64,000 nt of DNA from Pseudopithomyces maydicus (Eukaryota > Ascomycota > Dothideomycetes > Pleosporales > Didymosphaeriaceae), in the NCBI GenBank assembly GCA_026873275.1, contig JANTUC010000001.1, positions 3,162,001 to 3,226,000 on the forward strand. The letters are read 5' to 3'. Both the position numbers and the translations under genes were made by a program. Every line of letters begins with the position of its first letter. Within the stretch, counting starts at the first letter, position 1. The notes below the pieces were generated by a model. That model was given only the letters and a program-made list of their open reading frames with translations, had not been told where the DNA came from and searched no databases. Positions 56,562 to 64,000 of the stretch are shown in pieces.

Positions 56562-57344
56562 GTTCTAAGGTTCCAAACCGCGCTCATGCTCACAACTGTT
56601 CCACTTTCACAAGACGACCGAGTCTATCGCCCAACGAATCAGCTCATCGCTAAAGCGCGTTACATTTTCGCGCCCCGACCCCAGATGAATCTTCGCGCCC
56701 CTCCCCGGTGTCGGCGAGTCCTCCCCTCCCCTCCTCCCTCCCAATCCCACATCAGCGCCACGCATGAAGCAAGGACACCTCCAGCACCCGCCGCCCCACC
56801 CATTTCCGAGACAAATGTAACAACGCGCGGACGCTGTGTTCCCGAGGGGATTTCCGCGCCGTGCAACTTCGCTCTTTATTTCCCGCGGAGCAACCAATTG
56901 GAGCGCCCAGGCGCCACGCCCCGATTAGGCAGCTGCCTTTCTGGGCTGGCGCGCCCTCGACCGCAACGCTCGCTATCGCGACGCTTCCTACTCGTGGACT
57001 CTGCACGTGCGAGGACCGCGCCTCCATTTGGCAGCTGGCCTGCTGCGGTGCTCCGGTCGCCTGGCGGACTAATATCAAACTGACAGGAGAGAAGGGGGTG
57101 CTATCTTTGGGGAGGGTTCCTGCTGGGAGATAGATGTTTGGCCTGCTGTTCTGGGCCGCGGGGAGGTAGCATAACGGTTGCTGATATTAAAGCTTGAAAG
57201 GAGAGGGAGGTTGGTATATAGCGCGAGGTAAGGAGACGTCGAAGAGTCGAATACATCTGAGGAAATTCGATCGAAAAAGGGGTTCGCAGAGCAACACACG
57301 ACAAAGCACAAAAAAAAAGAAAAACAAATTAAGACAAGAAAATC
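56562..57344. other. Divergent promoter region, GC-rich
   Basis: Between the divergent UstYa and GNAT genes; GC-rich in the middle. TATATAG at 57217-57223 lies about 125 bp before the GNAT start. No gene seen despite long open frames, which are compositional. Confidence 0.5.
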
Positions 57345-58141
57345 ATGGCAACACGATACCAAGTGAAAGAGGTGCAGTCAAGATCCGAAATGGACGCCCT
57401 GTTGACCATCATCTGGGCCGCAAACTACGAACCCTACGAACCCTTCGCTCAGCTCTTCTTCCCCGTCCTGGGCTATACCCAAGCAGCGCGAGACGCCGCC
57501 TTCGCAGAATCACAGAACCGTTTCTGGAACAGTCACATCAACACGCCGACAAGTCACTGGTACTTTGTTCAAGACAACACGACTGGTAAACCCATCGGCT
57601 GCGCCCAGTGGGAAGTCCACAGCGAGAACCCGTTCAAGAGTGGAGTTCCCACCATGCGAGCACCGTGGTGGCCGGAGGGCGAGTACCGGGAGTTCTGCGA
57701 GGAGGTCATGCGCCAGATATACTCACCGCGGGGGAAGTGGATGCGGAGACCGCATATGGGTAAGCATGCATCAGGTCACGTATTCAATCTTTTTCTAACA
57801 ATCTCCCAGCGCTAAATTGGATGTCTGTCCTTCCTGAATACCGCCGAAAAGGCATCGGATCGCTCCTCATGAACGTCGGAGTTTCACGCGCAGACGAGCT
57901 CGGTGTAGAATGCTGGATGGAAGCCTCGTCGATGGGGAAGCCATTGTACGAAAAGCACGGATTCCGCTCGCTCTTCAAGATGGTGTTTGATGTCGAGAGG
58001 AGAGATGCGAGTGATGTGTGGCGAAAATGCGCGCACGAGATGACACCGACACCCTTCTTCACGATGTGGAGGCCGAAGAAGGGAATGTGGGAGCAGTCTG
58101 GGAAGCCTGTGGTATTACCATGCGAAGGAAGTGCATTATGA
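57345..58141 (+). CDS. GNAT-family N-acetyltransferase
   Basis: Exons 57345-57759 and 57810-58141 with a 50-nt intron (GTAAGC...CCCAG); 248 aa. The start MATRYQVKEVQSRSEM leads into beta strand 1. The acetyl-CoA loop is in the second exon: LNWMSVLPEYRRKGIGSLLMN (motif RxxGxG as RRKGIG, residues ~150). Motif B follows in GKPLYEKHGFRSL. A W/F-rich substrate half (FWNSHINTPTSHWYFVQD, GCAQWEVH) precedes it. Fungal relatives with this layout are small-molecule acetyltransferases of unknown substrate. Cytosolic by lack of targeting signals. Intact. Confidence 0.87.
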
Positions 58142-58810
58142 ACAAAAAAATGGGGTGAGGAGTTCGGAGTGTGTTTGCAGTGTACAGCAGCAACGGTAAT
58201 AATGGGACTGATTTGAGGGTGGCATATTGCTTATTTCGATGGCTAGGCTACGTAAGATAGCCTGGGGTTTATCTGGAAAGGGGTATTTCGAACAAGCGAT
58301 CCTTGGTTATTATAACTTAGGTATCGTTAATTCAAAGACTTAATGACGCTTATCCATAAATTCGGAACCGTATGCATATATACAAGTCAATGGGGGGACG
58401 TATACGGAGATTCATTCGACTGGAAATGTTTGCAGGGCACGGATCACCATCAGGGCAGATTTCATCACATATAAGCATGGAAGAAGCGCGAGAAAGAACC
58501 GTTCGTTCAGTTCATCAACCCTAACAAAGGTATGTTATCCCAAGTGGCATTATTGCCAGCACGTGTACCTCACACGAAAGAGAAATCTTGTAGATCCTCG
58601 ATTAGTCAAACACATCATCCAACCCAAGTATGATGTATCAAAGACGTAGCCATGCCTATGACCGCCTTGCACAAATAGAAAAGTGGACGTGTCACCAGGC
58701 TACTCGCAACACCGTCTTACCCATGGGTTCACCACACATTGAAGGGGTTCAAAACCACAGCGAGCGAAGCTAGACAGAGAAAGGTGCAGGTGACAGTGCA
58801 GACAATCTGC
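58142..58810. other. Convergent intergenic region
   Basis: 3' regions of the GNAT gene and of the acidic protein; no gene seen. Confidence 0.5.
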
Positions 58811-59824
58811 CTAGAAAGTTTCGCAGCCATTGTCCATGATAGCCTTGAACTCCAGACGCTGTTTACCGGCACGGCTCTTGGCGCGCGGCTTCGCATCAGG
58901 GGCGATGTAGTGATCCACAGTGTTGACAGTGGCATTGAGCTGCAAAATGAACGGCTCGATGGTGTCAGCACGCAACTGCTTCGCGCCATCGTCCTCTGCG
59001 GAGTCATGCCAGTGGATTAGGACGGTCTCAAGCTCAGGGGCACGGAGCAAGGTCTCGATGATAAAGTCCACACGGTTCTTCAGAAAGACGGGGAACACGG
59101 CACCGGCGAAGCCGCTCTCCTCGGCGCGGATCCAGGTAGTATCCCAGACAAAGGTGATCTCGGCCTTCTTGATGTTCTCCATAGGAGAGAAAGCAGCTCC
59201 GGCGAGTTTGTTCAAGGCAAGCTCGAAGAAGGAGAAGTGGAGAAAGGAGGCCGTAGCGTCGATCTTCAAAATGGCGACGTCGTAGAACCAGGCCTTGACT
59301 TCAGTGTTAATCTGCTTCGATATGAGGAAGAGGTTTGTCTCCGGGGGGCACTGGGTAAGACGCATGAATTTGGAAACATGGCGCCACTTGCTGTGCGGCT
59401 TGACGACTACGACATTGGGCGCGGGCGTGTCTGGGTCGGTCTCTGTGGAGGTCGCCACAGCAGTCTCGTCTTCGTCAGCATCTACCATCTCGGCATCCTC
59501 AGACTCAGCATCCTCGTCGCTCTCTTGGTTGCTATCCGCGACTACATCTGGTCCGTTCACCTGGATAATCATGTTGTGTGTAAGAGCGGCAGACTGGGCA
59601 TTGTAGTTGAGCCCCGCATATTCTTCCTCAGAGTCGGAACCACCGACCCAAGAGATATTCACATCGCCCAGATCATCGTCCAAATAATTGTGCAGATCAT
59701 CGTCCAGATCATAGAGATCACCATCGTCGAAGTCTGCCAACTCATCATCCCTGGACAAAATATCAGCAAATTATCCTAAATGATATCCGGCGAAACCAGA
59801 TAGCCTCACTCCTCATTCTCTTCC

Positions 59825-59921
<97 letters not shown>

Positions 59922-60219
59922 TTCCATCCTGATCATCAGCAGCCTCGTCCTCTTGCTCATCCTCAGCATCAGAATCCTGCTCATCTGCGTACTGGTGGTT
60001 ATAGCCTGCAACGAAGGTGACGTCGGGGTCCGCGTCCTTCATCTTCTCGGCGATCTGCTCCTGGATGTCCTGCTTCTCGAACCAGTTGCGCAGCGTGTCG
60101 CGCGGCTTGATGTCACGATTTCCGGCTACATGTTCGAAGACGATGTGACGGCACTCGCGCGGGATGCCCAGCAAGAGCGAGGGCGCGCCTTGGACGGCGG
60201 CGGGGACGGAGGACGACAT
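58811..60219 (-). CDS. Acidic 2EXR/F-box-like protein with long polyaspartate run
   Basis: Exons 59810-60219 and 58811-59750 with a 59-nt intron (GTGAGG...GTCCAG); 449 aa. The N-terminus has LLLGIPRECRHIVFEHV (residues ~16-32), the short helical motif seen at the start of 2EXR/F-box-like fungal proteins. An acidic region contains about 31 consecutive Asp from a (GAT)n tract, followed by Glu/Asn and more acidic blocks (DEDAESEDAEMVDADEDE). The conserved globular part (~240-440) starts MRLTQCPPETNLFLISKQINTEVKAWFYD and ends at DNGCETF. Two TATATAAAG-like sequences read on the minus strand near 60300 and 60420. Such proteins are typical of expanded fungal families of unknown role. Nuclear location would suit the acidity but is not shown. 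Confidence 0.8.
59825..59921. repeat. Trinucleotide microsatellite (TCA)n/(GAT)n, about 32 units
   Basis: An uninterrupted run of about 97 bp lies inside the coding exon of the acidic protein. It is read as Asp codons on the minus strand. Slippage would change the length of the polyaspartate tract in frame. Confidence 0.95.
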
Positions 60220-61302
60220 TGGTGTGCAGTGGGATTTGACTGAGCTGCGGGGGATGTGTTGACAGACGTTCGAAGTTTGCCGATATGGGCGGCTTGAGCT
60301 TTATATGTTGTGCGCGCGGGCGTGGTGGCGGTTGCGCACTTTGTCAGGCAAGGTGAGTGAGGTAAGGTGGGTGAGGGCGGGCGACGAGCGGCGGACGCAG
60401 TGGGCGGTGCAGGCTTTATATACGAGGCGTGGCAGGCGTGGTTGTCCGCGCGCAAGTGAGAGAAAGGTTGAAGAAGTGAGGGGAGGTCGAAGCCGTGGCA
60501 CGAGGCTGGCTTGTTGCCTGGTCGGTACGGAAGGAGCCCTGGGCGGGGTGGGGGTCACCGCGTTTGCAACATACTAGATGTTTCGACGAGAGAAGATAGA
60601 GCTCTCACAAATCGCAGAGGTGCTGCGAGCTTTCTTACCCAGGAATAACCACCGTCATCTGCGCCTTGTGAATGTAAATCGCCGCGGTGGTGGGGGCGAG
60701 CTGCTGTTTGTTTATACCTAAATTCGCATGTTCGGCATTGGTGATTAGCTGTCAAGTCAGGATAGGTTTCAATTGCTTCAGGGCTACTTTGTGTGTGCTA
60801 CGTCTAATTTAAAGACAAGCTTGATGACTGTAACCTTCAAGCTTATGAGGTCGTCGCAAACATTGCGGGGGTGCATCCGAGAGGCACGAGTCAGTAGATA
60901 GTTAGTCGATGATATAGCTGACTCGCCCGCCTCGCATATCGCTCGGCCATCGTCCTTCTCACTACACCCCATGAGGGCGAACATGTGTAGCTGGTGCGTC
61001 TTGTGCGGACTTGCATGACATCTCCATAAGCTCACGAGCAGCTAATGCGATATGTCCGATGGATGCATTACGGTCCAGCCTCGTTGGGGATTTAATGACT
61101 CCTGGCCATGTACGAGCCAATCGGACAACGTCGTACCATTGAGGACCATATATTTTGCTTGAGGCTGAACCCAAAATCGATAATGCAGACCACATCCCAA
61201 CTACAACTTCAACTCTTACCCTCCAGTCTTGAATTTTTCCTCTACCGTAACACATCAATCTTGAGAATTTCTCAATTTAAAATACGTTCCTCAACCCTCA
61301 CC
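60220..61302. other. Divergent intergenic region
   Basis: Promoters of the acidic protein (minus) and the GST-like protein (plus). No gene found. Confidence 0.5.
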
Positions 61303-62082
61303 ATGGAAGCCCCCAAACGCCCCAACATCACCCTCTACCGCGGCTGGGACACGCCAACAAAATACGTCTGGTCGCCTTTCGTCACAAAAACTGAGTTCCG
61401 CCTTCGCACCGCCAGCCTACCTTACACTCCCGCCGCCGGCTCTCCCCGCACCGCACCCAAGGGCAAGATACCCTACATCGAGTACTCCAGCATCCCTTCC
61501 CAGACCCCCGAATGCATAGCCGATTCCACACTCATATCAAAAACCCTGAGCGAGCGCGGGGTTGCCAGGGATCTAAACGCGAATCTGACCTCCCTGCAAC
61601 GGGGCCAGGATCTCGCCATCCGGGCCCTTTTCGAGGAGAAATTGTACTTCTTCACGGGTCATGAGCGCTGGGTGAAGAATTACTACACCATGCGCGATCA
61701 TGTGCTTTGGGCTATCCCTTACCCGCTTCGCGTGGTGATCGGGAACTTGGCTTATCGTGGCAACGTTCGAAAGATGTATGAGCAAGGTAGCGGTCGGTTT
61801 TCTGATGCTGAGATAAGCGCTTTCGTTGAAGAGATCTGGGCTGGTGTGAGTGGCATTTTGGAAGAAAGTAGACGGGGTGTGAAAGAGGAGGATTGCTTTT
61901 GGGTGCTGGGAGGGCAGGAACCCACTGAGGCGGACTCAACCATGTTTGGGTTTGTGATTAGCATGTTGGTTTGTGATGCTGCGCCCCAGACCCGGGAGTT
62001 GGTGAAGAGCAAGTTCCCGATTGTTGTCGAGTATGCGGAGCGGATACACCGAAAGTGGTTCCCGGACTACGATATGTGGTGA
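61303..62082 (+). CDS. Glutathione S-transferase-like / thioredoxin-fold protein
   Basis: 259 aa, intronless, from MEAPKRPNITLYRG at ATG 61303 (context CACCATGG). The frame is open further upstream, but the earlier part lacks conservation. The N-terminal thioredoxin-like fold has ITLYRGWDTPTKYVWSPFVTKTEFRLR (~9-36) and the cis-Pro-like KGKIPYIEY (~56-64), followed by a helical C-terminal domain with QEPTEADSTMFGFVISMLVC (~205-224). This is the layout of the Tom37/metaxin/FAXC branch of GST-like proteins. In fungi they occur as soluble enzymes or in mitochondrial import; here there is no transmembrane tail. Catalytic activity is uncertain because the usual GST Ser/Cys/Tyr position is not evident. 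Intact. Confidence 0.83.
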   Translation: MEAPKRPNITLYRGWDTPTKYVWSPFVTKTEFRLRTASLPYTPAAGSPRTAPKGKIPYIEYSSIPSQTPECIADSTLISKTLSERGVARDLNANLTSLQRGQDLAIRALFEEKLYFFTGHERWVKNYYTMRDHVLWAIPYPLRVVIGNLAYRGNVRKMYEQGSGRFSDAEISAFVEEIWAGVSGILEESRRGVKEEDCFWVLGGQEPTEADSTMFGFVISMLVCDAAPQTRELVKSKFPIVVEYAERIHRKWFPDYDMW

Positions 62083-62445
62083 ATTCTGTGATGGTCACAT
62101 TGTATTTTAGTTTCATCAATCTATTATGAATAGCTATTAATATCATCGTGGTTCATCAATTCTTGATTATCTGCCAATGGTGCGATGACGTGAAACCCAT
62201 CACGGTCGCTCCTTCCCCACGAGCTTGATCCACAAAAATACCGTAATAAATTGCATCTTCAATCTCGCTCCATTGCACGCTTAAAAAATGCAATAATAAT
62301 CCTAAATATGAACCTCAACTCATCTGTATCGATCACAATGATGTCATTGGACCCTCTTCCAACCCCATCCACTCTCCTGCCGCTTCTCCATCCCTCCAAT
62401 CTCCCACCCTACTGAATTCACCCCAGGTTTCAATTCTCACCCATC
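62083..62445. other. Intergenic promoter region
   Basis: Short region before the RidA gene, C/T-rich before the ATG (tccaaccccatccactctcc). No gene. Confidence 0.5.
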
Positions 62446-62907
62446 ATGCCTTCTCAGCGCAACGCTATCCACGCCGCCAACGCCCCACCCCCCAACGGAA
62501 ACTACAGTCACGCCGTTGTTTCCGGTTCCACTTTGCACATCGCTGGTTGGATGGGCGACGACCCAGTCACAGGTGCCATAGTCCCCGGCGGTATCGAAGC
62601 ACAGACTGTATGTCAACACGTCCCCTTCTATTGCTTTTCTGCTTCTACCTAGCTAGACCGTTTGCTGACCAGCAATAAGGTCCAAGCCATCAAGAACATC
62701 AAAGCTTGTCTAGAGGCGGCAGGCAGTAGCTTAGATAAGGTGGTACGACGCAGGATATACATCATCGATATGAAGGAGTTTCGTAAGGTAGATAAGATAT
62801 GGGGAGAGTGGTTCGAGGAGCCGTGGCCGGTGAGTACGTGTGTGCAAATAGGAGCATTGGCGAAGGAAGGAGCGGTCGTGGAGTTGGAAGTTGTAGCCGA
62901 GATTTAA
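62446..62907 (+). CDS. RidA/YjgF/YER057c-type protein
   Basis: Exons 62446-62607 and 62680-62907 with a 72-nt intron (GTATGT...AATAAG, an AAG acceptor forced by frame); 129 aa, the normal RidA length. Motifs: NGNYSHAVVSGSTLHIAGWMGDDP (residues ~17-40) and VQAIKNIKACLEAAGSSLDKVV (~55-76). The end has STCVQIGALAKEGAVVELEVVAEI, the VE.E..A signature that closes the trimer. The active-site Arg of true RidA lies in the sequence R..(V)..L; here it reads STCVQIG where CxR is expected, so classical imine deaminase activity is uncertain. RidA proteins remove reactive enamine/imine intermediates or act as other small-molecule hydrolases. Confidence 0.88.
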
Positions 62908-62930
62908 GGCCTCTTTTGTAGATACATAGA

Positions 62931-64000
62931 TCATATGATAGTTATCGTGCTCTTTGGTAGAGTCTTTATTGCTTTTGCATCTCGCCATCCTCGTTTGTGC
63001 TTCCATTTTAGTAGACCGAGTCGTTCATAGCAGTTCTCATGCGTTGGAGACCGGCCTAGAACAAGGCAGTATGAAGTCATGTCCTCGACGGAAAGGAATC
63101 CAAGATGCAGAAGATGAACTGGAACCGGGTGGGCCTTGCTACTTTTCTGTGAAGAGCTATTGCTATCGTTACTGCTGTCATCGGATATGTCGTATACGTC
63201 GCTATCAGATTCGTCACTACTATCCTCATCTTCGAGATCGCTGTTGTCGGAGTCATCGTCGGAAATATCGTCATCTGTATCACTGTCTTCTGTGTCGTCG
63301 GTGTCAATCTCGTCGTTTCCAGATGAATCAGATGTATCTTCCAACATATCTGTCAAAGCAGGCGACGAGCACTCAGAAGACCGGTCGTGTAATTTCTTCG
63401 AATGATTAACACGTAGGCGCACAACGGTCGATATACCGTCAAATGTCTTAGCGCACGTGAGTCTACCATCAGGCAGTACAGATATTCCACGGATCTGGTC
63501 AACCCCTTCAGGCTTCACTGTAATCTTTCCACTTTTTTGAAACTGCAACTTCGCGCGACGAACTATCCCTTTCAATCGTAGGAACCCTCCAGTCACTTCG
63601 CCGAATGGGCTAGTTGCTGATTTGAGATCTATATGAGATTCCACAGTCTCGACCGTCGAGCTCCATTCATCCGGTCCGGCGTCTTCTAGAAGCTCTACCA
63701 TCTCCACTGGGCTGTCAATCGATGCCCACGAAAATGTTGGCGCAAGATAATTCTTGGAGAAGAGTCTACTTGGGGACTTGGATTTCCAGAGTAGGTTGGA
63801 AGCAAGGCTATTCCGCCAGAGGCCTGCGACATACGTGCTCTTGGTAAATAATGCTATCCTTGACGCAAGGCCTGCTAGCGCAACCAGTCGATCTTTAGAC
63901 ATTGTGAGCTTCGTTCTTGTGTATCGCTGCAATAGCCTGCCCCACAACCTATGCGCTGATAGCTCTTTGATCGGTTTCATGCCCTCGTAAATCAACATTT
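62931..64000 (-). CDS. Heterokaryon incompatibility (HET)-type protein, C-terminal part
   Basis: The frame is open from the right edge of the window to the stop at 62931, so the 5' part lies outside and the gene is partial; at least 355 codons are seen. The segment HRLWGRLLQRYTRTKLTMSKDRLVALAGLASRI...VAGLWRNSLASNLLWKSKS...TFSWASIDSP is the usual region after the HET domain in fungal HET proteins, whose N-terminal part would be beyond 64000. A later Asp/Ser-rich stretch (DDTEDSDTDDDISDD...) is an insertion within the C-terminal half. HET proteins trigger programmed cell death after fusion of incompatible strains or serve in innate immunity. Intact over the visible part. Confidence 0.85.
   Translation of the reverse strand, partial: MLIYEGMKPIKELSAHRLWGRLLQRYTRTKLTMSKDRLVALAGLASRIALFTKSTYVAGLWRNSLASNLLWKSKSPSRLFSKNYLAPTFSWASIDSPVEMVELLEDAGPDEWSSTVETVESHIDLKSATSPFGEVTGGFLRLKGIVRRAKLQFQKSGKITVKPEGVDQIRGISVLPDGRLTCAKTFDGISTVVRLRVNHSKKLHDRSSECSSPALTDMLEDTSDSSGNDEIDTDDTEDSDTDDDISDDDSDNSDLEDEDSSDESDSDVYDISDDSSNDSNSSSQKSSKAHPVPVHLLHLGFLSVEDMTSYCLVLGRSPTHENCYERLGLLKWKHKRGWRDAKAIKTLPKSTITII

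Noticed and set aside
59825..59921. Possible CRISPR or satellite array
   Set aside because: It is a simple trinucleotide microsatellite in an exon; no spacer structure anywhere in the window.
59763..60011. Poly-Met frame over the trinucleotide repeat
   Set aside because: Frame shadow of the (GAT)n polyaspartate tract.
1..64000. Transposon or virus-derived elements
   Set aside because: No reverse transcriptase, transposase, integrase or terminal repeats recognised; only the small tandem duplication near 2.7-3.1 kb.

Overview
The window is genomic DNA of a filamentous ascomycete (Pezizomycotina). The evidence is short spliceosomal introns (mostly 45-60 nt, GT...AG, several with a CTAAC/CTGAC branch point), a non-reducing iterative polyketide synthase, tRNA genes with introns, and typical mould families: UstYa/DUF3328, 2EXR, But2-like, PTH11/rhodopsin-type, HET and DUF8021. 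Species cannot be fixed from the sequence. Gene density is moderate, with long gene-poor stretches between small gene groups.

Layout. 0-9 kb: a secreted DUF8021 protein, a cysteine hydrolase (isochorismatase fold), a diverged tandem duplication, a polytopic membrane protein, an AN1 zinc-finger protein (Cuz1/ZFAND1 type) and a gene broken by two in-frame stops. 9.5-10.4 kb: two intron-containing tRNA genes (Ala-CGC on the minus strand, Tyr-GUA on the plus strand). 12.7-13.3 kb: a single-pass membrane protein. 14.2-20.8 kb: the centrepiece, a minus-strand NR-PKS with order SAT-KS-AT-PT-ACP-ACP-TE. The usual SAT cysteine appears to be glycine, and the reading frame breaks between PT and the first ACP. 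22.5-23.6 kb: an NmrA-like NAD(P)-binding protein. 25.7-26.9 kb: a secreted Lys/Cys-rich preproprotein whose C-terminal domain carries a CheD/CNF-like Cys-His signature.

28-38 kb: a 2EXR-domain protein, an MDR-family reductase, a large polytopic membrane protein and a three-exon sulfite-oxidase-like molybdoenzyme. 38-45 kb: an SRR1-like protein, a head-to-head pair of related genes, a GH47 mannosidase and a 67-aa mitochondrial-type microprotein. 45-47 kb: two But2-like secreted proteins in the same orientation. 48-57 kb: an amino-acid/GABA permease with seven exons (one of 24 nt), a rhodopsin-like seven-helix protein, a short secreted peptide ORF and a UstYa-family protein. 57-64 kb: a GNAT acetyltransferase, an acidic protein with a (GAT)n polyaspartate tract, a GST-like protein, a RidA/YjgF protein and the C-terminal part of a HET-type protein running off the right edge.

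Genes working together. The NR-PKS is the only obvious biosynthetic core enzyme. No P450, FAD monooxygenase, efflux pump or cluster regulator lies beside it, so it looks like an orphan PKS or the edge of a minimal cluster. The UstYa protein with the nearby short secreted ORF is a second, much weaker biosynthetic hint.

Data quality. At least eight places break an otherwise convincing reading frame by exactly one missing base inside a mononucleotide run. This looks like homopolymer undercalling in the assembly, so several apparent frameshifts are probably not biological.
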